Source: Rhizobiaceae bacterium (GTDB lineage: Bacteria > Pseudomonadota > Alphaproteobacteria > Rhizobiales > Rhizobiaceae). From it: a DNA stretch of 57,311 nt. Location of the stretch: assembly GCA_019635715.1 (NCBI GenBank), contig JAHBYY010000022.1, forward strand, positions 1 through 57,311, in the 5' to 3' direction. Both the position numbers and the translations under genes were made by a program. This document shows positions 15,890-25,922 of this stretch, piece by piece (positions within the stretch are counted from its first letter, which is position 1; every line of letters starts with the position of its first letter). The notes under the pieces are model-generated. The model searched no databases. It had not been told where the DNA came from and saw nothing but the letters and a program-made list of their open reading frames with translations.

Positions 15890-17050
15890 ATGACGAACGC
15901 CAGCCTTCCCCTTGCGGGAATCCGCGTCATCGAGTTCTGCCAGGTGGCCGCCGGGCCGTTCTGCGGCATGCTGCTGGCCGACATGGGCGCCGACGTCATC
16001 AAGGTGGAACATCCCGCCGGCGGCGATTCGATGCGCGCCTGGCCGCCATTGACCGACGGCTTCAGCGAGAATTTCGCCTCGCTCAACCGCAACAAGCGGT
16101 CCGTCGCGCTGGATCTGAAGGATCCTGCGCAGCGTCAGGCCGCCCACGGCCTCTGCCGGACGGCGGATGTCGTCATCGAGAACAATCGCCCCGGTGCGAT
16201 GGACCGGAACGGGCTCGGCTACCAGCAGATCAGCGGCATAAATCCCCGCATCGTCTACTGTTCGATCTCCGGCTTCGGCCAGGAGGGTCCCCGCGCCCAG
16301 GAAGGTGGCTTCGACGTGACGATCCAGGCGGTGGCCGGAGTGATGAGCGTGACCGGCGAACCCGACGGCGCTCCGGTGAAGTGCGGCGTGCCGATCAGCG
16401 ATTTTTCGACCGGCCTCTACGCCGCCTTCTCCATCGTCGCGGCGCTGCGCGACGTCGAGCGCCACGGCCGGGGCCGAAACATCGACATCTCGCTGATGGG
16501 CGCGACGCTGGCGGTCGCCGCATTGCAGACGTCGGAGTATTTCGGCACGGGCCGCTCGCCGCGAAAGCTGGGTTCGGCCCATCCGCGCAACGCGCCCTAC
16601 CAGGCCTTCCGCGCCTCCGACGGCCATTTCGTCATGGCGGCCGGCAACGACAGGCTGTGGGCGAGCGTCTGCGATGTGATGGGGCGTGGCGATCTGCTGG
16701 CCGATGCGCGTTTCGGTTCGACATCGGACCGGGCCAGGAATCAGAACGAGCTGCGCGGCCTGCTCGAATCGAGCTTCGCGACGCGCACCGCCGGCGAATG
16801 GCTGGAAGCCTTCCGTGCCGCCGGCGTTCCCTGCGCGCCGATCAACACCTATGCCGACGCGCTGGCCGACCCGCAGGTCGCCGCCATGGGCTGGGTCCAG
16901 GAGATCACCCTGCCCTCCGGCGCGATCGCGCAAACCTTCGGCAATCCCGTCCGCCTGGACGGCGCGACGCTTGCGGTCAGGCGCAATCCGCCCGGCCTCG
17001 GCGAGCATAATGACGAGATCCTCGGCGGCATGCGGGGCGCCGCGTCGTGA
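15890..17050 (+). CDS. CaiB/BaiF-type (family III) CoA-transferase
   Basis: A 386-residue cytoplasmic enzyme that moves CoA between carboxylic acids. It opens with LPLAGIRVIEFCQVAAGPFCGMLLADMGADVIKVE, the usual family start, followed by LNRNKRSVALDLK. The Asp in RNIDISLMGA near residue 199 probably corresponds to the catalytic aspartate that forms the acyl anhydride. Length is close to the family norm of about 400. It is first in a transcript that continues 94 bases later with the IclR gene. It suggests that the imported substrate, or a product of its oxidation, is a carboxylate activated as a CoA ester. Confidence 0.92.
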   Translation: MTNASLPLAGIRVIEFCQVAAGPFCGMLLADMGADVIKVEHPAGGDSMRAWPPLTDGFSENFASLNRNKRSVALDLKDPAQRQAAHGLCRTADVVIENNRPGAMDRNGLGYQQISGINPRIVYCSISGFGQEGPRAQEGGFDVTIQAVAGVMSVTGEPDGAPVKCGVPISDFSTGLYAAFSIVAALRDVERHGRGRNIDISLMGATLAVAALQTSEYFGTGRSPRKLGSAHPRNAPYQAFRASDGHFVMAAGNDRLWASVCDVMGRGDLLADARFGSTSDRARNQNELRGLLESSFATRTAGEWLEAFRAAGVPCAPINTYADALADPQVAAMGWVQEITLPSGAIAQTFGNPVRLDGATLAVRRNPPGLGEHNDEILGGMRGAAS

Positions 17051-17144
17051 CCGTCGCGGCGCGCATCGGCGTGGCCGTCGGTTGCCCGCACCCGTGTTTT
17101 TTGCGAGATTGCCGCCCCCACCTCCAGCCTCTGATGATGCCCGA

Positions 17145-17891
17145 ATGGACAAGACGCTTCTGAAGGGCCTGGCGATGATCGAGGCCCTCGCCAACAGCCG
17201 CAACCCGCGTGGCGTGTCGGACCTCGCCGAGGAAATGGACCTCACCAAGAGCAACGTCCATCGGGTGCTGAAGACGCTCGAATCGGCCGGCTATGTCGCG
17301 CAACTGCCGGCCACCGGACGCTACAAGCTGTCGCTCAAGCTCTGGGAGCTGGGATCGAAGCTCATCTCCCGCCTCGAGCTGAAGCGCGAGGCGCTGGACG
17401 TGATGGAACGCCTGTCGGATTCGAGCCGCGAGACCGTGCACCTCTCCATCCTCGACGGCGCCGAGGTGATCTACATCGACAAGATCGACAGTCCGGAGCC
17501 GATCCGCGCCTATTCGACGATCGGCGGCCGCGCGCCGGCCTATGCGGTGGCGACCGGCAAGGCGCTGCTCGCCTTCCGCCAGCCCGATCCCGTCGGCCAG
17601 TTGGAGATCGTCCCGTTCACGCCGAACACCGTGCGCAACGCCAAGGAACTGTCGACCGAACTCGGCCGCATCCGCGCCCAGGGCTACGCCATCAACACCG
17701 GCGAGTGGCGCGACGGCGTCTCGGGCGTGGCCGCGCCGATCTACGGTCCGGACGGGGTGGTCGAGGCGGCGATCGGCATTTCCGGCCCGACGATCCGCTT
17801 CAAGCCGAAACGCGTGAAGCTCCTGGTCGAGGAAGTGGTCGCGGCGGCGGCGACCATATCGTCGCGCCTCGGGCATCGCGCCTCGCTCTGA
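17145..17891 (+). CDS. IclR family transcriptional regulator
   Basis: A 248-residue DNA-binding regulator. Residues about 1-70 form the winged helix (GVSDLAEEMDLTKSNVHRVLKTLESAGYV), and the rest is the IclR effector domain ending in APIYGPDGVVEAAIGISGP. The ATG at 17145 gives the standard short N-terminus before the helix. It is the only regulator in the 2-19.5 kb island and is the natural candidate to bind the three TTCYA-N5-TAGAA palindromes, since IclR proteins bind 13-15-bp palindromes over promoters. It is followed by a strong hairpin at 17898-17922. The effector is unknown. Confidence 0.93.
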   Translation: MDKTLLKGLAMIEALANSRNPRGVSDLAEEMDLTKSNVHRVLKTLESAGYVAQLPATGRYKLSLKLWELGSKLISRLELKREALDVMERLSDSSRETVHLSILDGAEVIYIDKIDSPEPIRAYSTIGGRAPAYAVATGKALLAFRQPDPVGQLEIVPFTPNTVRNAKELSTELGRIRAQGYAINTGEWRDGVSGVAAPIYGPDGVVEAAIGISGPTIRFKPKRVKLLVEEVVAAAATISSRLGHRASL

Positions 17892-17897
17892 CGTCAG

Positions 17898-17922
17898 GGC
17901 AATCGCCGTTCAGGCGATTGCC
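17898..17922 (+). terminator. Hairpin terminator after the IclR gene
   Basis: GGCAATCGCC, loop GTTCA, then GGCGATTGCC: a 10-bp perfect stem with a five-base loop beginning seven bases after the stop codon. There is no T-run behind it, so termination efficiency is uncertain. Confidence 0.6.
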
Positions 17923-17948
17923 GCGGCTCCGACGGCCGGAAAGCCTCG

Positions 17949-17971
17949 CTTATCGCCATTTTGGCCATAAG
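17949..17971 (+). promoter_or_regulatory. Candidate operator before SnoaL gene B
   Basis: A 23-bp inverted repeat with 10-base arms CTTATCGCCA and TGGCCATAAG (nine of ten pairs match) around TTT, about 98 bases upstream of the ATG at 18069. Its inner 15 bases match, with one difference, the motif before SnoaL gene A at 11861-11875. Confidence 0.6.
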
Positions 17972-18068
17972 CGCCATAGGTCGCCACCCCCCTGGCTGAC
18001 ATCGTGCCGACAGGAGCGGACGGCCCGCCGATGAGCGGCGCGGCCGTCGCGGCAAAGGGAATTTTGCG

Positions 18069-19508
18069 ATGAACGAAGCGGTCATCCCCGGCGCGGGCGA
18101 CCTGATCCTGTCCGGCCCGGCGGCGGACGTCGAGGCGGTCAAGGAGGTGATGAAGCGCTACGCATGGTCGCTCGACATGTGCGACTGGGAGCGGCTGGAA
18201 ACCTGCTTCGCACCGGACATCCTGTTCGAGACCAGCGACATGGGCCGCCACGAAGGCGCCAGGGCGCTGATCGCGCAGTTCCAGACGCGCACCGTGCGCG
18301 TGCCGGTGCGCCGCCATTCGATCGCCACGCCCTATGTCCGCGTCGAGGGCGATCGCGCCGAGTTCACCGCCTATATCCTGAACACCCGCTACCGCCCGCG
18401 CGCGCCGGGCGGCGAGTTCTTCATGGCGGGCGGCTACTACCGCAACAGCTTCAAGCGCACCGCCGACGGCTGGAAGATCACCAACCTTCGCTTCGAGGGA
18501 CTTTTCGTCGAAGGCAACACCCGCATGAACCCGGCCGCGGCTCCGGCGCCCTACTATCCGGTGATGAAGGGCCTGGCCGATGCGGGCTGGGGCGGCGCCA
18601 CCGTGCCCGCCGTCCCCGGCGCCTCGAACATCGCGCAAGTGCGCGACCTCGTCTTCGGCATGGCGCGCGCCGCCGACGCGCGGTCGACCGGCGATGTCGA
18701 GGCGGCGTTCACGCCCGAGGCGGCGGGCGATGTCGCCGGCAGCGGCGAGGTCAAGGGTGCCGCCGCGCTGGCCGCTGCACTCTGCCCGCCGGGCGGACCG
18801 GCCTGGACGATGCATTTCCTCACCAATGACAAGATCAGCGTCGTCGGCGACACGGCGGATTTCGGCGTCTACGTCTATCGCATCACTCCCGGGGCGCAGG
18901 GCGAGGCCAACACCCACGCAGGGGGCGTGATGGTCGGCACCGCGAGGCGGACCGAGGCCGGCTGGCGCATCGCCGAATGCCGCACCCACATCCTGTGGAC
19001 CCGCGGCGTGCCGCTCTACGAGGATCCTCTGGTCAGGCGGCAGGACATCGCCGCGGCGGCGAAAAAGCTCTGGGCCAACGAGGACCGCCGCGAGCGCGGG
19101 ACGGTGCAGGAGGAGATCCTCGCGCTGCACTGGAAATACACCTGGTCGTTCGACCTCAACGATCCGGCACAGAACACGCAGGTCTTCGCCGACGACGTCG
19201 AGGTGTCGATCACGCTCGACCAGATCGTCCGGCATTTCGGCCGCCACGACTGGATCACCGCCAACCTGGCCGGCCGCAACCGGCAGATGGTGACGCTGCA
19301 CTACGTCACCAACCCGATCGTCACCCATATGTACAATCCGGACCTCGCCGAGATCCGCACCTATGTGATGACGCGCCGCACGGCGCCCGGCGATCCCGGC
19401 CCGGTGATGATCGCCGGCGGCCACTATCGGGCGGTCGCCCAGCGGATCGACGGCCAGTGGAAATACGTGATCTTCCAGTTCGTCCGCTCGCACGGCGCGT
19501 TCGAATAG
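18069..19508 (+). CDS. Triple SnoaL/NTF2-like domain protein B
   Basis: A 479-residue paralogue of the protein at 10272-11699 with the same three-repeat plan. Repeat 1 has VMKRYAWSLDMCDWERLET, PVRRHSIATPYVRVEGDRAEF and YYRNSFKRTADGWKI; repeat 2 (about 185-320) has HFLTNDKISVVGDTADFGVYVY; repeat 3 (about 345-479) has LHWKYTWSFDLNDPAQN and ends WKYVIFQFVRSHGAFE. The two proteins differ in the centre of repeats 2 and 3, which suggests different substrates or a heteromer. It is monocistronic, preceded by the palindrome it shares with gene A. Probably a cytoplasmic dehydratase, isomerase or binding protein; no function assigned. Confidence 0.75.
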   Translation: MNEAVIPGAGDLILSGPAADVEAVKEVMKRYAWSLDMCDWERLETCFAPDILFETSDMGRHEGARALIAQFQTRTVRVPVRRHSIATPYVRVEGDRAEFTAYILNTRYRPRAPGGEFFMAGGYYRNSFKRTADGWKITNLRFEGLFVEGNTRMNPAAAPAPYYPVMKGLADAGWGGATVPAVPGASNIAQVRDLVFGMARAADARSTGDVEAAFTPEAAGDVAGSGEVKGAAALAAALCPPGGPAWTMHFLTNDKISVVGDTADFGVYVYRITPGAQGEANTHAGGVMVGTARRTEAGWRIAECRTHILWTRGVPLYEDPLVRRQDIAAAAKKLWANEDRRERGTVQEEILALHWKYTWSFDLNDPAQNTQVFADDVEVSITLDQIVRHFGRHDWITANLAGRNRQMVTLHYVTNPIVTHMYNPDLAEIRTYVMTRRTAPGDPGPVMIAGGHYRAVAQRIDGQWKYVIFQFVRSHGAFE

Positions 19509-19850
19509 GGCGGCCTTCTGCCAACGCCGCCGGGCGGCATAGCCGAGGGGAAGAGTCGTTTGAGGCGACCCCTGACAGGGCGAGCCACCGGTCTCGCCCT
19601 GTCAGGGGTCGGGGTACGCAGCCGCCGACCTGCCAGCCCGCCGCCATATGCGATTGCCCCAACGCAAACACCGGGAGAAGGCGCATTGCCAGAGCCAGAA
19701 CCGGGCTCGCGGTCAAACGAAGACTTCGAAAGGGTGTCGAACACTTCGCCGTCCAAGCACAGGCGAGCTTTCGCGACGGCCGGATCTGTTGACAAAAGGG
19801 GGCGCGCGCGGAAACTCGCGGCACGGGCGATCGTTCGGGGGCACGCGTCG
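19509..19850. other. 342-bp boundary between the catabolic island and the polysaccharide locus
   Basis: No convincing gene. It contains the long perfect hairpin at 19566-19611 and otherwise unremarkable sequence up to the rfbC start. The small frames that cross it lack ribosome-binding sites and recognisable products. Confidence 0.5.
19566..19611. terminator. 19-bp perfect inverted repeat
   Basis: CGACCCCTGACAGGGCGAG at 19566-19584 pairs perfectly with 19593-19611 around the eight-base loop CCACCGGT. It starts 58 bases after the SnoaL gene B stop. A stem this long may be a bidirectional terminator or a dispersed palindromic unit; no T-tract follows on either strand. Confidence 0.6.
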
Positions 19851-20420
19851 ATGAGCGCAGACATACCGCCGGGGCATCCGGTGCGGCTGATCGAAACGCG
19901 CCGTTTCGAGGATCCGCGCGGCTGGTTCTTCGAGAGCTACAACAAGGCGCGCTGGCGGGAGGCCGGCGTCGACGTCGATTTCGTCCAGGACAACCATTCC
20001 TATTCACGGTGGAAGGGCACGCTGCGCGGCATCCACTATCAGGTGGAGCCCTTCGCCCAGGCAAAGCTCATCCATTGCACCCGCGGCGCCATCCGCGATT
20101 TCGCGATCGACCTGCGACCCGGAACCCCGAGCTTCGGCACCCATGTTTCCGCCGTTCTCAGCGCCGAAAACCGCCGGCAGATCTACATACCCGTCGGTTT
20201 CGGGCACGCCTTCGTCACCCTGGAGGACGAGACCGAGGTCGAATACAAGGCGTCCGCCTATTACAGCCCTGCCCACGAGGCCGGGATACGCTGGGACGAT
20301 CCGCAGATCGCCATTCCGTGGGAGTTGCCGTCCGGCGCGCCCCGTCTTTCAGAGCGGGACGCCAAGCTCCCCTATCTCGCCGAGGTCCGGCACCAGCTCC
20401 GCTTTGCCGTCGAGACCTGA
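19851..20420 (+). CDS. rfbC: dTDP-4-dehydrorhamnose 3,5-epimerase
   Basis: A 189-residue cupin enzyme that epimerises C3 and C5 of dTDP-4-dehydro-6-deoxy-D-glucose. The catalytic histidine lies in GTLRGIHYQ (H62), followed by the RDFAIDLR aspartate motif and the substrate-binding YIPVGFGHAFVTLEDETEVEYK. Length is typical (about 180-190). The ATG at 19851 gives the correct N-terminus, while the open frame extends upstream without similarity. It begins the dTDP-L-rhamnose gene set, but 452 bases of repeat-bearing DNA separate it from rfbB, so it may be transcribed separately. Confidence 0.95.
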   Translation: MSADIPPGHPVRLIETRRFEDPRGWFFESYNKARWREAGVDVDFVQDNHSYSRWKGTLRGIHYQVEPFAQAKLIHCTRGAIRDFAIDLRPGTPSFGTHVSAVLSAENRRQIYIPVGFGHAFVTLEDETEVEYKASAYYSPAHEAGIRWDDPQIAIPWELPSGAPRLSERDAKLPYLAEVRHQLRFAVET

Positions 20421-20510
20421 CCCCGGCAGACCAGACGCGGAAGAGATGCCGGAATCGCCATCATACCGAAGGTCCTGAGCTTTGACCGTCGGAGGTGCGG
20501 ACCGGGTCAG

Positions 20511-20566
20511 GCATGGATTCTCGGGTCGCGCCCTTCGCTCCGCTCGGGCTTGCCCGAGAATGACGA
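20511..20566 (+). repeat. Palindromic intergenic repeat, copy 1
   Basis: Begins GCATGGATTCTCGGGTCGCG and ends with TGCCCGAGAATGACGAA. Its two ends are themselves partly complementary (TTCTCGGG with CCCGAGAA), so it folds into a hairpin. Sequence of this type is common between genes in Rhizobiales. Confidence 0.7.
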
Positions 20567-20632
20567 ATGCAACGGGGCGAGGTCGCAACTCTCGGACGTT
20601 TGCCGTTTGCGGCTTGCGGCAGCCCATTTCAA

Positions 20633-20688
20633 TTCGTCATCCACGGGCAAGCACGCGCGAAGCGGGTGCGCGACCCGAGGATCCATGC
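20633..20688 (-). repeat. Palindromic intergenic repeat, copy 2 (inverted)
   Basis: The reverse complement resembles copy 1 over its full length, with identical ends (TTCGTCAT and GATCCATGC-type) and a divergent middle. Together the two copies could form one large cruciform or RNA hairpin within the rfb transcript. Confidence 0.7.
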
Positions 20689-20872
20689 CGGAACCTCTCC
20701 GCGCCAACAACGATCAATCATTCGGGCCGTTGGCATCACCTCAAGAATAGATGCTCCACGCGGCTCGTTCTTCTTGCGGACCGGTTCGGATAATGTTGCG
20801 ATGGCATGAAGGACGCGGTCGTGGCCGGCGCTCCTGCGACCTGGCCGGCAAACGGCCGAAAGGGTTTTGGGA

Positions 20873-21921
<1,049 letters not shown>

Positions 21922-21925
<4 letters not shown>

Positions 21926-22811
21926 ACACGGCCCCGATCCTCGTTGCCGGCGGCCGTGGGCAGATCGGCGGTGCGCTCGCTGCACTCGACTGGCCGGCGC
22001 ATCTGCGCGTTCAGGCGGTCGGCAGGGAGGAGCTCGACATCGCCGACGCCGGCAGCGTGGCGGCATGCCTGGCACGCACACGGCCGGCGGCCGTGATCAA
22101 TGCCGCCGCCTACACGGCGGTGGACCGGGCCGAAACCGACATCGAGGCATGCCATCGCGCCAATGCGACCGGGCCGGCCGTGCTCGCTGCGGCGACGCGC
22201 CGGCTCGGCATTCCGCTGCTCCATCTCTCCACCGACTACGTGTTCGACGGCGCCAAGGCCTCACCCTATTCGGAGGATGACCGCACGGCGCCGCTGAACG
22301 TCTACGGCGCCTCCAAGCTCGCGGGCGAATCCGCCGTCGTGACGGCCAATCCGCGGTCGATCGTCCTGCGCACCGCCTGGGTGATCAGCGCCGGTCCGCG
22401 CAACTTCCTGGACACGATGCTCAGGCTGGCGGCCGGGCGCCGCCCGATCCGGGTCGTCGCCGACCAGCATGGAAGCCCCACGGGCGCCGTGGATGTCGCC
22501 TGGGCGATCCGGGCGATCGTGCCAAAACTGCTGGTGGATCCCGACGCTCCGGCCGGCATCTATCATTTCGTCAATGCCGGCGAGGCGACATGGTACGACC
22601 TCGCCTGCGAGATCATGGCCTCGGCGCGCCGCCATGGACTTGCGCATGCCGAGATCGAGCCCATCGACACCAGCGCCTATCCGACCGCCGCGCGCCGCCC
22701 GGCGAACGCGCGCCTCTCGACGCGCAAGCTGCAACGGGATTTCGGCATCGTCCCGCGAGACTGGAAGGAAGCGGTCGCGGCGATCATGGACCAGAGAGCG
22801 GAGACGCGCAG

Positions 22812-22815
<4 letters not shown>
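21922..22815 (+). CDS. rfbD: dTDP-4-dehydrorhamnose reductase
   Basis: A 297-residue extended SDR catalysing the final NADPH-dependent reduction to dTDP-L-rhamnose. Motifs include GGRGQIGG at the N-terminus, [22 protein letters not shown], and catalytic [10 protein letters not shown]. Length matches the family (about 290-300). The ATG at 21922 overlaps the rfbB stop; the rfbD stop in turn overlaps the rfbA start by four bases. All three therefore form a tightly coupled operon. Confidence 0.96.
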
Positions 22816-23675
<860 letters not shown>

Positions 23676-23696
23676 CCGCCGGGCCGCGCCGCGGCG

Positions 23697-25922
23697 TCAG
23701 TAGGCGTGCGACATGAAGGCGCCGCTGAGTACGGTCATCGCGACGATCTTGAGATCGAGCCATATCGACCACTGGTCGATGTAGAGGTTGTCGTACTTCA
23801 CGCGGTCGCCCATCATGCGGCAGGCCTCCTCCAGCTCCTCCGGCGTGCCGCGCAGCCCGTGCAGTTGCGACAGGCCGGTAATGCCGGGGCGGACGCGGTA
23901 GCGATGGTCCCATTCGGGGATGAGCCGGTCGAAGGCGTTGCCCTTGAAGTGGAAGCCGATCGGCAGCGGCCTCGGTCCCACCACCGACATCTCGCCGTTC
24001 ACGACGTTGATCAGTTGCGGAAGCTCGTCCAGCGAGGTGCGGCGCAGGAACGAGCCGATCCGGGTGATGCGGCTGTCGCCCTTCTCGGTCAGGCGGTCGC
24101 CGCGCACGTCGCTCTGGCCGAAATGCATCGACCGGAACTTCAGCATCATGAAGGGCACCTGATTGCGGCCCAGCCTCGGCTGGCCGAAGAACACCGGCCC
24201 GCCATCCTCCAGCTTGATCGCCGCGGCGATGATCGCCATCGGAACGGCGAGAAGGAGCAGGGCGAACAGCGCGAACAGCAGGTCGAAGCCGCGCTTCAGG
24301 CCTTCGCGGGCCCGGCTCCTCAGAGGCGCGCGCAGTTGCACGACGCTCCTCCCGCCGCTCGCGCCGGACTGTGCGTGCCAGATCGGGATGTCGAACATCG
24401 ACAGGTCGTGGACCAGATCCAGCACGTCGTTGCTGTGGCTTCGCGTCACCAGCAGGATGTGATCGACGCTGCGTGCCCGGATGGCATCGGAGAGGCGGGC
24501 CCTCACCTCGGCGGCATCGTCGCCTCCCATCGGAAAGATCGCCGAGACGACCTGAAGGCCGATCGGCAATTCAGGCGCCCGGATGCCGGGGTCGGCGGCG
24601 CCGCGGTCGACGACGAGGCCGATGCGGGCGCCCTCCGAGGAAACCAGCCGCGCAAACAGCAGGGCGGCGGCGCCGTTCAGCGGGACGGCGGCAAAGGCAA
24701 GGAGGAACAGGAAGATCTCGTGGATCCTCTCGGTGACGTCGCTGAAGGCGAGAACGAAGAAGGTCACCGGGAAGCAGGCCAGAATGCTCGATTCCACGAC
24801 ACCGACCACTCTGCCGCGCGAATCTCCGAGACGCGTCGGATCGAACTCCTGCAGCATGAACTGCCCGATCAGCACGAGGAGCAGGTAGAGGGTCGCGACG
24901 CCCCACGCCGGCTCGTCCATCTCCCCCGCGGCCCAGCCCGCCAGGGCCAGCCCCGTCCAGACCAGCCATGCCGCCAGCATGGTCGCCCCGCTGATCGCCA
25001 GCATGAACATCAGTTGGGCCAGAGGGTGCATCGATGACGGCGACATGGCGACGGCGAGCGGGCTGGCGCCATTGCCGCCGGCCTTGAGCAGCTCCTGCCG
25101 CGTCCGGGCGGCGGCCTGATCCGGCACCTGCGGCTTCATCAGAAAGCCCTTGGACTTCCACAGATATCGCGCAAGGCTGTTGATGTGATACCGGCGGTGG
25201 CTGCTGCCCGCGGATTCGGAGCTGGTCCGCTGGTGGTGGTGCAGGAACTGAAGGTCGGGGAAGACGTGGGTGGACAGGCCCGCCTTGCGCAGGCGGAAGC
25301 AGAGGTCGACATCCTCGTAATACATGAAATAGCCTTCGTCGAAGCCGCCGAACGCGTCGAAGACCGCCTTGCGGATCAGCATGAAGGACCCGTAGACCCA
25401 GTCGACCCGCAGCGGCGCATCGATCGTCACGTCCTCGAGCAGGCTGCGCCTGTAGAAGCCGGGGCGCCTTTGCCAGTGGTCCGCGCCAAACCCTCTCAGC
25501 AGCGGAATCCACATCGAAGGAAACGAGCGGAAATTCCGCTGGTCCGAAAGGTCCTGGTTGAGCAGACGCGCCGCGACCACGCCGCGCGCGATGTCGGCTT
25601 CGAGGAAGCGCACGGCGTCGGCGACCTGGCCGGAATGATATTTGGTATCCGGATTGAGGATGAGCAGGACCCTGCCGGCCGCCGATCGGGCGGCCTTGTT
25701 GATGTTGGCGCCGAAACCGAGGCGCACCTCGTTGGCGATCACCGTCATGCCGGGACGAGCCCCGCCGATACGCTGCAGAAAGTCGGGTTCGGCGAGGTTG
25801 TCGATCACCACGATCTCGGCGGCGAGGCCCGCCAGGCCGTCGTCCAGATTCGACAGGCAATCGCGGATCAGGTCGGCATGCCCATGGCTGACGATGAGCA
25901 CCGAGAGATCGACGGCACTCAT
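23697..25922 (-). CDS. Fusion of GT2 glycosyltransferase and polyprenyl-phosphate sugar phosphotransferase
   Basis: A 741-residue two-enzyme protein. Residues 1 to about 290 form a GT2 rhamnosyltransferase-like domain (VLIVSHGHADLIRDCLSNL, NPDT, YYEDVDLCFRLRKAG). Residues about 300-480 contain four membrane segments and are followed by a nucleotide-binding-like linker. The last 200 residues are an ExoY/WbaP-type phosphotransferase: membrane segment FDLLFALFALLLLAVPMAIIA, then FGQPRLGRN, MLKFRSM, RITRIGSFLRRTSLDELPQL and SVVGPRPLP. The second part should load the first sugar-phosphate on undecaprenyl phosphate, the first should add a sugar. The ATG overlaps the preceding stop. There is no stop or frame break at the junction. 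Confidence 0.88.
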   Translation of the reverse strand: MSAVDLSVLIVSHGHADLIRDCLSNLDDGLAGLAAEIVVIDNLAEPDFLQRIGGARPGMTVIANEVRLGFGANINKAARSAAGRVLLILNPDTKYHSGQVADAVRFLEADIARGVVAARLLNQDLSDQRNFRSFPSMWIPLLRGFGADHWQRRPGFYRRSLLEDVTIDAPLRVDWVYGSFMLIRKAVFDAFGGFDEGYFMYYEDVDLCFRLRKAGLSTHVFPDLQFLHHHQRTSSESAGSSHRRYHINSLARYLWKSKGFLMKPQVPDQAAARTRQELLKAGGNGASPLAVAMSPSSMHPLAQLMFMLAISGATMLAAWLVWTGLALAGWAAGEMDEPAWGVATLYLLLVLIGQFMLQEFDPTRLGDSRGRVVGVVESSILACFPVTFFVLAFSDVTERIHEIFLFLLAFAAVPLNGAAALLFARLVSSEGARIGLVVDRGAADPGIRAPELPIGLQVVSAIFPMGGDDAAEVRARLSDAIRARSVDHILLVTRSHSNDVLDLVHDLSMFDIPIWHAQSGASGGRSVVQLRAPLRSRAREGLKRGFDLLFALFALLLLAVPMAIIAAAIKLEDGGPVFFGQPRLGRNQVPFMMLKFRSMHFGQSDVRGDRLTEKGDSRITRIGSFLRRTSLDELPQLINVVNGEMSVVGPRPLPIGFHFKGNAFDRLIPEWDHRYRVRPGITGLSQLHGLRGTPEELEEACRMMGDRVKYDNLYIDQWSIWLDLKIVAMTVLSGAFMSHAY

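Larger units (their letters stand above)
20421..20872. other. 452-bp repeat-bearing gap between rfbC and rfbB
   Basis: No gene is seen. Two copies of a roughly 56-bp palindromic repeat face each other at 20511-20566 and 20633-20688. Short frames over the repeats are artefacts of the palindromes. Confidence 0.6.

Noticed and set aside
19648-19854. A 68-codon frame before rfbC
   Set aside because: Overlaps the rfbC start in another frame, is very basic and has no ribosome-binding site.
20511-20688. Possible CRISPR array in the repeat region
   Set aside because: Only two repeat copies, in inverted orientation, with no regular spacers and no cas genes in the window.
20482-20809. Several overlapping small frames between rfbC and rfbB
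   Set aside because: They follow the two palindromic repeats and mirror each other on both strands.
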